Positions 53,803 through 63,096 of a stretch of DNA of 64,000 nucleotides are shown here, piece by piece (position 1 is the first letter of the stretch; each line of letters starts with the position of its first letter). A program made the position numbers and the translations under genes. Location: the NCBI RefSeq assembly GCF_019469265.1, contig NZ_CP048268.1, positions 651,501 through 715,500 of the forward strand, in the 5' to 3' direction. The notes under the pieces are model-generated. The model did no database searches, had not been told where the DNA came from, and was given only the letters and a program-made list of their open reading frames with translations. Source of the DNA: Lactobacillus panisapium. Lineage in GTDB: Bacteria > Bacillota > Bacilli > Lactobacillales > Lactobacillaceae.

Positions 53803-53832
53803 AAAAAAGAGAGACATTCGTCTCTCTTTTTT
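53803..53832. terminator. Bidirectional terminator between prfC and the DUF1827 gene
   Basis: AAAAAAGAGAGAC pairs with GTCTCTCTTTTTT around ATTC. Confidence 0.9.
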
Positions 53833-54112
53833 ACTTGTCAATATGAATTTCGATTAAGTGTTGACTTTTGTCGAAGGTTACCACGTACGAAGGATCTTGC
53901 TCTTTGATTAATCGCTTAATTACAAATTCTGCTTCTTCCTTACGTATACGACGATCGTGGTTCTCCAAGGCAATTCCGATCGCATCATTACTTTCGGTAT
54001 AGATGACAGAAGTATTGCCTAATGAATAAACTTTGACATAATTAACATTAGTCGAATTCAATTGACTGTGAACTAGATCCTTATAACTATTGGTTACATC
54101 TATTAAATGCAT
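53831..54112 (-). CDS. DUF1827-family small protein
   Basis: 93 residues from the ATG at 54112; the GTG three codons upstream overlaps the ribosome site ACGGGTG. It matches the DUF1827 family of Lactobacillales: MHLIDVTNSYKDLVHSQL at the start, VYSLGNTSVIYTES, KEEAEFVIKRLI and the closing VVTFDKSQHLIEIHI. The function is unknown. It lies 113 bases before the end of clpE on the same strand. Confidence 0.8.
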   Translation of the reverse strand: MHLIDVTNSYKDLVHSQLNSTNVNYVKVYSLGNTSVIYTESNDAIGIALENHDRRIRKEEAEFVIKRLIKEQDPSYVVTFDKSQHLIEIHIDK

Positions 54113-54234
54113 GGATTTCACCCGTTTCTTCTAGTAGTTCTTAATTTAGTATAACGCTATTTTAAACAATTTTCTCTATTAAAAAATAATATTTATTGTA
54201 ATTTATCCAAAACTACTAGCTTAAATTAAAGTAA

Positions 54235-56439
54235 TTAATCTTCGTCTGTTGCGCTATGCACAGATTCGGCATTATCTTGTTCACTAATTGTGATTTGCTT
54301 ATCTGAGACACTGGCCAAAAGATTTTTAGCAGCTGGGTGATCTAGCTTATAATCAGCGACTTTATCTTCGATTTCTTCTTGAATAATTCGCCGTAAAGGA
54401 CGTGCACCCATAGCAGGATTGTATCCATCTTCAACTAATTTTTCTTTAGCATCATCGGTAACAGTAATTTGCATTCCTTGATTCTTAACCATACTGTTAA
54501 CTTCATTTAGCATTAAGTTAACAATCTTGATTAAGTCTTCCTTAGATAATTCATTAAATTCAATGACATCATCTAGTCGGTTTAAAAATTCTGGTTTGAA
54601 GAATTGGCTCATTGAATTTCTAGCGGAGTCGGGATGTTCACTAGAATTTTCAGCAGCAAATCCGACACTGGTTTGTTTAATTCCTTGACCAGCATTAGAC
54701 GTCATAATAATGATGGTATCTTTAAAGGAAACCGTCCGTCCTTGTGAATCAGTTAAACGGCCATCATCCAAAATTTGCAAGAATAAGTTCATCACTGAAG
54801 GATCGGCTTTTTCAATTTCGTCTAATAAAATTAAACTATAAGGATTGCGCCGAACTCGTTCTGTTAGTTGACCTGCTTCTTCATAACCAACATAGCCAGG
54901 TGCTGATCCAATTAATTTTGAAACTGAGTATGATTCCATATATTCCGACATATCAAAACGAATCATAGCGTCTTCTGAACCAAACATTTGCTTGGCGAGT
55001 TGCTTAGCAAGCTCAGTTTTACCTACACCCGTTGGACCAACAAAGAGAAATGAACCAATAGGGCGGCCGGACTTGTTAAAGCCAATCCGATTTCTGCGAA
55101 TTGCGCGGGAAACCTTATCAACCGCCTTATCTTGACCAATTACATGTGCTTTTAGATTTGAAGCAAGATTTTGTAGTTGGCTTTCTTCTTGTTTTTGTAA
55201 GTCGCCAACAGGGATGCCTGTTTTTTCTTCGACAATTTTGTTCATGATCTTGCTAGTAATAATTGGTGACTTATCAGGATCGACTTTTTGATCTTTCATC
55301 TTATTGTATTTTTCGATTTGATCACGATAATAAGCAGCTTTTTCGTAGTCCTCATTTTTAAGAGAATCCTGCTTTAATTGCTGTGCAGCATCAATTCGTT
55401 CCTTCATTTTATCCTTATCAACATAAGGAATTGTCAAATTCATGCGAGAACCAGCTTCATCAAGTAAGTCGATAGCCTTGTCGGGCAAGAATCTATCTTG
55501 AATATAGCGCTCAGATAATTCAGCAGCAGCTTTGATTGCATCATCCGTGTAGTGAACATGGTGATAATCTTCGTAGCGCTTTTGAATTCCTTTTAAGATT
55601 TGAATAGTCTCCGCTACTGATGGTTCCTTAACATCAACGGGTTGGAACCGCCGAGCTAAAGCGGAATCTTTCTCAATTTCACGGTATTCTTTTAAGGTTG
55701 TTGCACCAACAAGCTGCAAGTCACCACGAGCCAGTGCGGGTTTAATAATATTTCCAGCGTCCATTCCACCTTCAGCATTACCAGCACCAACAATTTCATG
55801 AATCTCATCAATAAATAAAATGATGTCATCGTGATCTTGCAGTTCCTTGATAAGTTGCTGCATACGCTGTTCAAATTGGCCACGAATTCCGGTGCCTTGA
55901 ACAAGTGAAACAACATTTAATGAAATGATTCGTTTATCTTGTAATTTGGCTGGCACTGAACCGTCCACAATTTGTTGGGCCAAGCCCTCTACGACAGCAG
56001 TCTTACCAACACCAGCCTCACCAATTAAGACCGGGTTATTTTTGGTTCTTCTGTTTAAAATTTCAATGACACGCGCAATTTCTTTATCGCGACCAATGAC
56101 GGGATCAATTTTACCTTTTTTCGCTAATGCAGTTAAATCAGTACCGTATTGATCAAGTAGTGAGCGTCCATTTCCACCGTTATTTGGATTACCAGGATTA
56201 CCTGGGTTCATTCCCGGATTGTTAGGATTGCCATTCATTCCGTTATTGCCGTTACTAAAGTTAAATAAATCGTTAAAATCGCCAAAGAAACCATTATTAT
56301 CATTACTCATATTAATATTTCCTTGTTGTTGAAGTTCTTGATAGCATTGTTGACATAAATTAATTTCGCGGCTTTGCCCATTGACCTTTGCAAAAAGGTG
56401 AATTGAGGCAGGTCGCTTTTGACAGTTTTGACAAAGCAT
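54235..56439 (-). CDS. clpE: ATP-dependent Clp protease ATP-binding subunit ClpE
   Basis: 734 residues. The N-terminal zinc finger (Cys3, Cys6, Cys29, Cys32) is the ClpE mark. A low-complexity linker rich in Asn, Gly, Pro and Met spans about 44-92. AAA domain 1 has [13 protein letters not shown] and [14 protein letters not shown]; a UVR-like coiled middle ([24 protein letters not shown]) follows; AAA domain 2 has [14 protein letters not shown] and the sensor region. It unfolds proteins for ClpP during heat and other stress. A CIRCE element in front of it points to HrcA control. Confidence 0.95.
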   Translation of the reverse strand: MLCQNCQKRPASIHLFAKVNGQSREINLCQQCYQELQQQGNINMSNDNNGFFGDFNDLFNFSNGNNGMNGNPNNPGMNPGNPGNPNNGGNGRSLLDQYGTDLTALAKKGKIDPVIGRDKEIARVIEILNRRTKNNPVLIGEAGVGKTAVVEGLAQQIVDGSVPAKLQDKRIISLNVVSLVQGTGIRGQFEQRMQQLIKELQDHDDIILFIDEIHEIVGAGNAEGGMDAGNIIKPALARGDLQLVGATTLKEYREIEKDSALARRFQPVDVKEPSVAETIQILKGIQKRYEDYHHVHYTDDAIKAAAELSERYIQDRFLPDKAIDLLDEAGSRMNLTIPYVDKDKMKERIDAAQQLKQDSLKNEDYEKAAYYRDQIEKYNKMKDQKVDPDKSPIITSKIMNKIVEEKTGIPVGDLQKQEESQLQNLASNLKAHVIGQDKAVDKVSRAIRRNRIGFNKSGRPIGSFLFVGPTGVGKTELAKQLAKQMFGSEDAMIRFDMSEYMESYSVSKLIGSAPGYVGYEEAGQLTERVRRNPYSLILLDEIEKADPSVMNLFLQILDDGRLTDSQGRTVSFKDTIIIMTSNAGQGIKQTSVGFAAENSSEHPDSARNSMSQFFKPEFLNRLDDVIEFNELSKEDLIKIVNLMLNEVNSMVKNQGMQITVTDDAKEKLVEDGYNPAMGARPLRRIIQEEIEDKVADYKLDHPAAKNLLASVSDKQITISEQDNAESVHSATDED

Positions 56440-56472
56440 TATGTTATACCGCCTTTCTTTTCAATGATTAAA

Positions 56473-56500
56473 TTATATAATTAGCACTCGCAATAATCAA
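56473..56500 (-). promoter_or_regulatory. Promoter of clpE
   Basis: On the minus strand TTGATT (56500-56495), a 16-base spacer and TATAAT (56478-56473); the CIRCE element covers the -35 and spacer. Confidence 0.6.
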
Positions 56501-56507
56501 GTGCTAA
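56481..56507. promoter_or_regulatory. CIRCE element (HrcA operator) of clpE
   Basis: TTAGCACTC, a 9-base spacer and AAGTGCTAA; only one base differs from the consensus GAGTGCTAA. No CtsR heptad repeat was seen. Confidence 0.9.
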
Positions 56508-56607
56508 AACTTAAAACCTTTTCTGTCGACATAGTAAATATGCTAAAATAAGCCTTAGCAATTTTTTTGCTAAGGATGGAATATGTTTTATAGAAACGGT
56601 GGTAAAG

Positions 56608-56790
56608 TTGGATTATCAAGAAATTCTGGAGCAGTTAGCAAATGGTGAATTGGATCATTATGAAGTTAAACCTGAAGAAGCGTTTGATTTTCAAGCTGCT
56701 TTAAGATCTTTTGGTAAAAGACAGAATATAACTGGAAAAGCCTTGCGAGGAGGCAAAATAGTTTACACGCAATCAAAGTCTGAACTTTAA
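56608..56790 (+). CDS. Small conserved-looking protein, unknown
   Basis: 60 residues from the TTG at 56608, seven bases behind GGTGG; the GTG at 56599 is the other option. The protein starts with a helix (YQEILEQLANGELDHYEVKP) and ends with a short GKALRGGKIVYTQ strand pair; it is soluble. It looks like a small helix-strand protein of lactobacilli; I know no function. It is divergent from clpE and 112 bases before ptsH, with no terminator between. Confidence 0.6.
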   Translation: MDYQEILEQLANGELDHYEVKPEEAFDFQAALRSFGKRQNITGKALRGGKIVYTQSKSEL

Positions 56791-56902
56791 TGATGTAAAC
56801 TGTTACATTTATGTTGTCTAATTCACAAAAAAATGATAGTCTAATACAGGAATAGGTATTTACTACCGGTTTGATTTTTTCAATTCAAAGGAGATATTTA
56901 TA

Positions 56903-57169
56903 ATGGAAAAACGCGATTTTCATGTTATTGCAGAAACAGGTATTCATGCTCGTCCAGCAACTTTGTTAGTTCAAGCTGCTTCAAAGTTTGGTTCAGACAT
57001 CAACCTTGAATACAATGGTAAGTCAGTTAACTTGAAGTCAATCATGGGTGTTATGTCACTTGGTGTTGGTAAGAATGCCGATGTTACTATTAGTGCTGAT
57101 GGTGATGACGAAAAAGACGCAATTGCTGCTATTTCTGAAACAATGAAAAAAGAGGGTTTGGCTGAATAA
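56903..57169 (+). CDS. ptsH: Phosphocarrier protein HPr
   Basis: 88 residues. The EI-phosphorylated histidine is His15 in [12 protein letters not shown] and the HPr kinase target is Ser46 in [11 protein letters not shown]. It passes phosphate from EI to all PTS EIIA domains, including the EIICBA encoded in this window, and as HPr(Ser-P) it is the CcpA co-factor that would act on the cre sites. It has ribosome site AAAGGAG and overlaps ptsI by one base. Confidence 0.98.
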   Translation: MEKRDFHVIAETGIHARPATLLVQAASKFGSDINLEYNGKSVNLKSIMGVMSLGVGKNADVTISADGDDEKDAIAAISETMKKEGLAE

Positions 57170-58902
57170 TGACCAAGACATTAAAAGGAATTGCTGCAAG
57201 TGATGGTATTGCTGTAGCACCAGCCTATCTCTTGGTTGAACCTGATCTTACTTATACAAAGACGACAATTAGCGACGTTGACAGTGAATTGGCTCGTTAC
57301 AAAAAAGCAATTGAAGTTTCAACTGCAGAAGTTGAGCAAATTCGCGACAGCGCTAAAAAGAGCTTAGGTGAAGATGAAGCCCAAGTCTTTGAAGCACATT
57401 TGATGATTTTGAATGACCCTGAATTTACGGGTGCAATTGAAAATGAAATCAAGGAGCAAAAGATCAACAGCGAAGCTGCGTTAGATGAAACTGCTCAAAA
57501 ATTTATTACAATTTTTGAAGGAATGACTGATAACGCATATATGCAACAACGTGCTGCAGATGTTCGTGATGTTTCTAAGCGAATTATGGCGCACTTGCTT
57601 AACAAGGAATTGCCTAATCCTGCTTCAATTGATCATGAAGTTATCGTTGTTGCACACGACTTAACTCCAAGTGATACTGCGCAATTAAACAAAAAGTTTG
57701 TCAAAGGTTTTGTAACCGATATTGGTGGTCGGACTGCTCACTCAGCAATCATGGCTCGTTCATTAGAATTACCTGCTGTTGTCGGGACTGATTCAATTAC
57801 TAAGGACGTGACTAACGGTCAAAACTTAGTTGTTGATGGTTTGAACGGTGACGCTGTAATTGAACCAACTGATGAACAAGTAGCTGATTACAAGAAGAAG
57901 AGTGACGCTTTCTTAAAGCAAAAAGCTGAATGGGAAAAATTAAAGAATGAACCTTCAGTAACTGCTGACGGGAAGAAATTCACGATCGCTGCTAACATTG
58001 GTACTCCAAATGATATGGCTGGTGTAAATGCCAATGGTGCTGAAGCTGTTGGTTTATACAGAACAGAATTTTTGTACATGGATTCTAAAGATTTTCCAAC
58101 TGAGGAAGATCAATTCGAAGCCTATAAAGAAGTTATCGAAGGGATGCATGGCAAGCAAGTCATTATCAGAACCATGGATATCGGTGGTGACAAGCACCTC
58201 GATTACTGGGACTTACCTGAAGAAATGAACCCATTCTTGGGCGTACGTGCAATTAGACTGTCATTGCAAAATGAGGAAATCTTCCGGACACAGTTACGTG
58301 CTTTATTGCGTGCATCAGCATTCGGTAAGCTCGGAATTATGTTCCCAATGATTGGTACTTTAGCTGAATTGCGTAAAGCTAAGTCAATTTTGGCTGAAGA
58401 AAAAGATAAATTAACTAAGAAGGGCGTAAAGGTTGGCGAAAATCTTGAAGTAGGAATGATGATCGAAGTTCCTGCTGCTGCAGTTTTAGCTGATCAATTT
58501 GCCAAGGAAGTTGATTTCTTCTCAATCGGTACTAATGATTTGATTCAATACACAATGGCTGCTGATCGTGGAAATGATAATGTTTCTTACCTGTATCAAC
58601 CTGCCAATCCTTCAGTATTACGCTTAATTAAGCACACAATTGATGCTGCTCATGAAAATGGCATTTGGTGTGGCATGTGTGGTGAAGCCGCTGGCGACAA
58701 CACAATGTTCCCAATCTTGCTTTCAATGGGACTTGATGAGTATTCAATGAGTGCTACTTCGATTCTGCGAATCAGAAGTTTAATGAAGAAACTTAACACT
58801 GAGGACATTAAGGAATTAGCTAATAAAGCTTGTTTTGTTTCAGAAACTGCTGAAGAAAACGAGAAATTAGTTGACGAATTAATGAAAAAAGTGAATAATT
58901 AA
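57169..58902 (+). CDS. ptsI: PTS enzyme I
   Basis: 577 residues. It has the N-terminal HPr-binding domain ([16 protein letters not shown] at the start), the phospho-histidine segment [21 protein letters not shown], and the PEP-binding barrel with [29 protein letters not shown] read in parts, [15 protein letters not shown] and the active-site cysteine in [11 protein letters not shown]. It takes phosphate from PEP and gives it to HPr. It overlaps ptsH by one base, the usual ptsHI operon, and is closed by a terminator. Confidence 0.98.
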   Translation: MTKTLKGIAASDGIAVAPAYLLVEPDLTYTKTTISDVDSELARYKKAIEVSTAEVEQIRDSAKKSLGEDEAQVFEAHLMILNDPEFTGAIENEIKEQKINSEAALDETAQKFITIFEGMTDNAYMQQRAADVRDVSKRIMAHLLNKELPNPASIDHEVIVVAHDLTPSDTAQLNKKFVKGFVTDIGGRTAHSAIMARSLELPAVVGTDSITKDVTNGQNLVVDGLNGDAVIEPTDEQVADYKKKSDAFLKQKAEWEKLKNEPSVTADGKKFTIAANIGTPNDMAGVNANGAEAVGLYRTEFLYMDSKDFPTEEDQFEAYKEVIEGMHGKQVIIRTMDIGGDKHLDYWDLPEEMNPFLGVRAIRLSLQNEEIFRTQLRALLRASAFGKLGIMFPMIGTLAELRKAKSILAEEKDKLTKKGVKVGENLEVGMMIEVPAAAVLADQFAKEVDFFSIGTNDLIQYTMAADRGNDNVSYLYQPANPSVLRLIKHTIDAAHENGIWCGMCGEAAGDNTMFPILLSMGLDEYSMSATSILRIRSLMKKLNTEDIKELANKACFVSETAEENEKLVDELMKKVNN

Positions 58903-58914
58903 CTATGAAGAATG

Positions 58915-58951
58915 AAAGGGACGCATTAATAAATATTAATGGGCCCTTTTC
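58915..58951 (+). terminator. Terminator after ptsI
   Basis: AAAGGG-C-CATTAAT pairs with ATTAATG-G-CCCTTT, followed by T. Confidence 0.85.
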
Positions 58952-59039
58952 GTTTTCTTTACCTTTTCTTGAGGAAAAATTCACAGTTTATTCACTTTTA
59001 CAAGGTAACATGGAATTATAGATAGTATTACAAATATTG

Positions 59040-59068
59040 CTTACAAAAAGGAAGTAATATGATATAAT
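59040..59068 (+). promoter_or_regulatory. Promoter of spx
   Basis: CTTACA (59040-59045), a 17-base spacer and TATAAT (59063-59068). Confidence 0.6.
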
Positions 59069-59108
59069 ACGAGTATTGAAACAATGTGTTCAAAGGAGCG
59101 TGAATCAC

Positions 59109-59507
59109 ATGGTAAATTTATACATATCTCCAAGTTGTACCTCATGTCGTAAAGCCAAGGCTTGGCTAAGAAAGCATAATATTGATTTTAAGGAAAGAAA
59201 TATATTTTCTGAACCTTTAACCAAAGAGGAACTTATTCAGATTTTACGGATGACTGAGAACGGTACAGAAGAAATTATTTCTACACGTTCCAGAGCATTT
59301 CAACAATTAAAAGTTAATTTAGATGACTTATCGATTGATCAGCTACTGGATTTAGTGGAAAAGAATCCAAGCCTTCTAAGACGACCAATTATTATGGATG
59401 ACCGTCGTCTTCAAGTTGGATACAATGAAGATGAAATTAGACGGTTTTTGCCAAGAAAAGTACGGCGTCTTGAACTCGAAGAGATGCAAAAAATCGCTGA
59501 CTTATAA
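59109..59507 (+). CDS. spx: Transcriptional regulator Spx
   Basis: 132 residues from the ATG at 59109, the canonical Spx length, behind AAAGGAG; an in-frame TTG at 59076 would add a foreign tail. Features are the redox switch Cys10-x-x-Cys13 ([14 protein letters not shown]), ARS-C fold, the RPI motif ([10 protein letters not shown]) and the C-terminal [17 protein letters not shown]. Spx binds the alpha subunit of RNA polymerase and controls the thiol stress response. It is followed by mecA and, further on, by its own adaptor spxH, as in B. subtilis. Confidence 0.96.
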   Translation: MVNLYISPSCTSCRKAKAWLRKHNIDFKERNIFSEPLTKEELIQILRMTENGTEEIISTRSRAFQQLKVNLDDLSIDQLLDLVEKNPSLLRRPIIMDDRRLQVGYNEDEIRRFLPRKVRRLELEEMQKIADL

Positions 59508-59525
59508 TAGGTTAAGCAGTGAAGA

Positions 59526-59558
59526 AAAAAGCGTTGGTTTTTTAAACTAACGCTTTTA
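59526..59558 (+). terminator. Terminator after spx
   Basis: AAAAGCGTT-GTT pairs with AAC-AACGCTTTT, then T-rich. Confidence 0.85.
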
Positions 59559-59615
59559 TTTTATTCGTAAAATACGCTACAATATAACAAAGGATCTGAT
59601 GGAGGTGAAGAACTC

Positions 59616-60329
59616 ATGCAAGTAGAACATATTAATGAAAATACTATCCGCGTGAGGATTAATAAAGCCGAGTTAGAAAAGCGCGGTTTAAAAGTTCTAG
59701 ATTTGCTGGGCGATAAAGACAAGATCCAACAATTCTTTTATTCAATTTTGGATGAAATTGATACTGACCATTCGTTTAGTCAAGATGCTCCCGTTACTTT
59801 TCAGGTAATGCCGAATAATGGTGGCTTAGATTTATTAATTACTAAGACTACTGAAAAGGATCGTGACAAGCTATCTAAGCTGTTTGAAAACGACTTTGGT
59901 GATTTGAAAAAAAGCAAAATTACTGACTCACGGCGCTCATTTCTTGATTTAGAAGATGATGACGCAAATAGTGCTGACACAAACGATTCTAACAAGCCAA
60001 AAGTTAAAAAAGATTTTTGGAAGTTGCAGAAAAAACAAGCTTACAGTTTTAATGATTTTAATGAAGTAACGGAACTTGCAGATAGCTTATTAGCCAGTGA
60101 TCTTTCTTCAAGCCTTTATTTTGAACGTGGGTTGTTTTATCTTGATTTAGCATTTACAGATGAAAATTACGTTGAAATTAAACCAGAAGATGCTTGGATT
60201 ATTGCTAACGAATACGGTACAAAAGTAAAAGCGACTGATATGGCTCGGGTTAGAACAACGGGTAAGTGTTTAATTGAACGTGATGCCCTTGGACAGTTAC
60301 GTCATTATTTTAGCCATTTGAAGCACTAA
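59616..60329 (+). CDS. mecA: Adaptor protein MecA
   Basis: 237 residues. The N-terminal substrate-binding domain starts QVEHINENTIRVRINKAELE; an acidic linker follows (DLEDDDANSADTNDSN); the C-terminal Clp-binding domain has FNDFNEVTELADSL, SSLYFERGLFYLDL and NEYGTKVKATDMARV. MecA hands targets such as ComK or Spx to ClpC-type unfoldases. It has GGAGGTGAAG as ribosome site and its own terminator. Confidence 0.95.
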   Translation: MQVEHINENTIRVRINKAELEKRGLKVLDLLGDKDKIQQFFYSILDEIDTDHSFSQDAPVTFQVMPNNGGLDLLITKTTEKDRDKLSKLFENDFGDLKKSKITDSRRSFLDLEDDDANSADTNDSNKPKVKKDFWKLQKKQAYSFNDFNEVTELADSLLASDLSSSLYFERGLFYLDLAFTDENYVEIKPEDAWIIANEYGTKVKATDMARVRTTGKCLIERDALGQLRHYFSHLKH

Positions 60330-60350
60330 TAATTTATTTGAATAAAAAGT

Positions 60351-60378
60351 AAAAGGCAAGTGAATCTTGCCTTTTTTT
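60351..60378 (+). terminator. Terminator after mecA
   Basis: AAAGGCAAG pairs with CTTGCCTTT, followed by T. Confidence 0.9.
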
Positions 60379-60403
60379 GCGTACTTAATAATGGGTGAAA
60401 ATT

Positions 60404-61252
60404 ATGTATGCAGCTTTTTGGAATAATAAATTAGTGACCGCAATTGATGAAGCAGAAAAAGTGAAAAATGCACTAGTTAAAAAGAAGAAAAATCATTATT
60501 TTTGTCCGCATTGCTCTCAAGAAGTGCAGTTAGTGGTAAAGGCTGGTACTGCTTATTTTAGGCATCAACCAGGAGAGGTTAATTTGGCTGGAGAAAAAGA
60601 TGAGCATGCACGAAGTAAGAACCTACTAAAAATTGCTCTTATGCAGGCAAAATTCAGTGCGCAAACAGAGGTAACTTTGGCTTCTGGTCAACTAAGGGCA
60701 GACGTTTTAGCAAGTCCCAGGTTGGCATTTGAAGTCCAATGTGCGCCTTTAAGCGAAGCAGAATTTAATCATCGCCATCTCTTATACAGGCAAAATGGAA
60801 TTAAAGATATTTGGCTAGTAGGCAAACGGCATTATTTAACGCGAGAAATAAAAAAGTCACAACTTATTTTCTTTCGTGAAAATAAGTTGTGGCATAATTA
60901 TTATTTTGAAATTAACCCTTATCAAAAAATTTTACGGTTAAAGTTTAACGTCCAACGTGAGCCTTTAACTAACCTTATCCAGTATCAGTCAACGAATTTT
61001 GCTTTAAGTAAAAGTGGACTACGGCAATTGTGGCACTTTCAGCCACAATTAATCACTTATAACGTTAACCCGCGAGCACAAAAAAGCTACTTGCAAACAC
61101 AAATAATGCAAAAAAGCACTAAAGGCTTGCGCATTGCTGCTCAACTTTACCAAAATCACCTGACAATTGATGATCTGCCTAATTGGGTTTATGAACGATT
61201 CAGACCAGTAAAGTCACCCGACAACATCACATTATTCTTACATCAAGCGTAA
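60404..61252 (+). CDS. coiA: Competence protein CoiA
   Basis: 282 residues from the ATG at 60404, eight bases behind GGTGAAAATT; a GTG at 60395 is within that site. CoiA features are the Cys pair FCPHCSQEVQL, the segment YFRHQPGE, HARSKNLLKIALMQ, the nuclease-like core VLASPRLAFEVQCAPLS with the conserved EVQ, and NGIKDIWLVGKRHYL. CoiA aids recombination of incoming DNA in competence. The position after mecA is conserved. Its last 15 bases overlap the end of the convergent spxH gene. Confidence 0.92.
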   Translation: MYAAFWNNKLVTAIDEAEKVKNALVKKKKNHYFCPHCSQEVQLVVKAGTAYFRHQPGEVNLAGEKDEHARSKNLLKIALMQAKFSAQTEVTLASGQLRADVLASPRLAFEVQCAPLSEAEFNHRHLLYRQNGIKDIWLVGKRHYLTREIKKSQLIFFRENKLWHNYYFEINPYQKILRLKFNVQREPLTNLIQYQSTNFALSKSGLRQLWHFQPQLITYNVNPRAQKSYLQTQIMQKSTKGLRIAAQLYQNHLTIDDLPNWVYERFRPVKSPDNITLFLHQA

Positions 61253-61873
61253 ATGTCGTGTTGGATAATAGCTATTTTCTTCTTTTGGTTCGTCAGGAAT
61301 TTGATTACAAGCACTATTTTTGAAAAGTGCAATTAACTTATCATGAGCTACAATTCCTTCAAGTAAAATTCCGTTATAATTACCACTTTCATTAAAAATA
61401 ATTGTTGTTGGTATATTCTTAACGTTAAATTTGCGGGCAAGATCTTTGTCTTGCTGAATGGAATCGTCAACGTATTTACTTATTTTAGAACTATTAATGC
61501 GATTAAAATCTAACCCTAAATCTAATGCTACCTGTTCAGGTAAATCCTGTGAGTAAACATTAAAATCGCCACTAACAGCTTTTTGTAAGCTAACTAAATA
61601 GCAACGTGCTTTTCTATTACCATATTCGAATTTAATTGCATGGTAATTACGTAATGCTTGATAAGAAGCCATTGTGTATTCCGGAATATCATTTATAATT
61701 TGTCCGCTAGTTTTTCTTCTAATGATGTCTTCTTTAATGACTTTCGAATTCGTAACGGGAATAAAATGAAAGCAGGAATTTATGTTGAGTTCGTCAATTG
61801 CGTCCTTGATTAATACTTCCGTATCATAACAATATAAACCAATGGGATTGACAAAAAGAAATATCTCAAACAT
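61238..61873 (-). CDS. spxH: Spx adaptor SpxH (YjbH), DsbA-like
   Basis: 211 residues, DsbA/thioredoxin-like fold without a signal peptide. The N-terminal strand FEIFLFVNPIGLYCYDTE stands where oxidoreductases carry CxxC; here only one cysteine remains. The cis-proline loop is NIPTTIIFNESG. It helps ClpXP degrade Spx in B. subtilis. The neighbourhood (spx, mecA, coiA, spxH, CYTH, relQ, nadK) is the same as in Bacillus, which supports the name. Ribosome site GGAGGAG. Its 3' end overlaps coiA convergently. Confidence 0.88.
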   Translation of the reverse strand: MFEIFLFVNPIGLYCYDTEVLIKDAIDELNINSCFHFIPVTNSKVIKEDIIRRKTSGQIINDIPEYTMASYQALRNYHAIKFEYGNRKARCYLVSLQKAVSGDFNVYSQDLPEQVALDLGLDFNRINSSKISKYVDDSIQQDKDLARKFNVKNIPTTIIFNESGNYNGILLEGIVAHDKLIALFKNSACNQIPDEPKEENSYYPTRHLRLM

Positions 61874-61967
61874 GATCAGGCTCCTCCATAACTTGATTAA
61901 TCTTGATTATTTAATTAAATATAACTCTACCAAATATCTATCCTATAACCAAAAAATATACTTTCAC

Positions 61968-62591
61968 TTACATTTTACCACGATGTTTGAAAGCGCGTGC
62001 AATTTTTGCTTGGTTTGTATTAGAAAAGTTTTGCACGATATGATACTTATCTTTTAATTTTGCTAGAACCGCTTTAATTAGCTCAGGATCAGGATTTTCA
62101 ATTTCTAATTCATAATCCTGATAACCGTCAGGGTATTGGCTTTTGTCAAAAGTTAACTCGCAATCTTGCGGACCAACTGCCAAAATTCGCTTGGTCTTAC
62201 TGTATGTTTGCAGGTGTAATTGACTAGCAGCAGCGAAATGACTTTGTAAAAAGTGACCGACATTTCCACTGAAAGAAATTTCTTGCCGCTGAGCACTTTG
62301 CTTTATAAGATTTTGGGCTTGTTCAAGTGGCAGTGAATCATTAATTTCTGTTGCCTCATGAAATTTTTGTTGGACTGGGTTTTGGTGCGGAACTTTGAGT
62401 GTCTGTTCCGCACTATTATCAAAGAGCCGGATCCGGCAGCTGATATTATTATCCTTTAGTAAGCCATTGTTTGTGTCAAAGTAATAATTTTCCTGGGTAA
62501 AGCAGGTTTTGATATTAAAATCACCACATAGTTGTTGGTAAACTTGTTCAGGCAAAATTATTTTAGCTTCGATTTCATTATTTTTTGACAT
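61968..62591 (-). CDS. CYTH-domain protein (YjbK-like triphosphate tunnel metalloenzyme)
   Basis: 207 residues, one CYTH domain. The N-terminal signature EIEAKIILP (ExExK) is present, followed by the tunnel strands CRIRLFDNSAEQTLKVPHQN, KTKRILAVGPQDCELTFDKSQYPDG in parts and the acidic YELEIENPD. Such enzymes hydrolyse triphosphates such as tripolyphosphate or thiamine triphosphate using Mg or Mn. It is transcribed with spxH, 94 bases apart, and is divergent from relQ. Confidence 0.9.
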   Translation of the reverse strand: MSKNNEIEAKIILPEQVYQQLCGDFNIKTCFTQENYYFDTNNGLLKDNNISCRIRLFDNSAEQTLKVPHQNPVQQKFHEATEINDSLPLEQAQNLIKQSAQRQEISFSGNVGHFLQSHFAAASQLHLQTYSKTKRILAVGPQDCELTFDKSQYPDGYQDYELEIENPDPELIKAVLAKLKDKYHIVQNFSNTNQAKIARAFKHRGKM

Positions 62592-62890
62592 CCGACTATC
62601 CTTTTCTTTTCATAAATATTGATCAAGGCTTGATTTTACGTTAAAACGTAATTTAGCTTTAACAAAAGATAGGCCCTCATCAAAAAGGTGCATTTTCATG
62701 TATCTATTATCAGATTTGAAAAAGTACAGGCGTGTTAAGCATCGTTTAGCTCAGCTTGCATTGTCAAAAACACGTAGTCTGTTTACTCTTATTATAATGC
62801 ATCAATGCTTACCATTTTGTACCTTTTTTACTTTAATAGTCAAAAAATTGGTTTGAAAAATAATAAAAAGGGACGATTAGGACTAATTTT
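62592..62890. other. Divergent intergenic region, left part
   Basis: No gene is clear. A 29-codon minus-strand frame (62610-62699) ends just before the CYTH gene but has no ribosome site. CGTGTT and AACACG form a 6-base inverted repeat near 62731-62774. TATAAT-like elements on both strands lie near 62793-62800. Confidence 0.3.
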
Positions 62891-62919
62891 TTGACACAGA
62901 TTAATAAATTTATCATAAT
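62891..62919 (+). promoter_or_regulatory. Distal promoter of relQ-nadK
   Basis: TTGACA (62891-62896), a 17-base spacer and CATAAT (62914-62919). It gives a leader of about 170 bases. A second, weaker pair (TTGCTA and TAAAAT, about 63040-63067) lies nearer the gene. Confidence 0.55.
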
Positions 62920-63096
62920 TTTAGATTATCGTTTATGTCGCGTTGCCTTAGTAGCAAAAAAAACAAAGAATACTGCAATCAAGGCATTTTGGTAAAAGCA
63001 AATACTTAACTTTTACATAATTAGCTTGTCTGAATGAAATTGCTATCATTTGTTTTATGTTAAAATGAATGTGCTGTAGAGAAAGGAATTATTTCT

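Noticed and set aside
62610-62699. 29-codon minus-strand frame just before the CYTH gene as a leader peptide
   Set aside because: No ribosome site and no regulatory pattern; kept only as a remark on the region.
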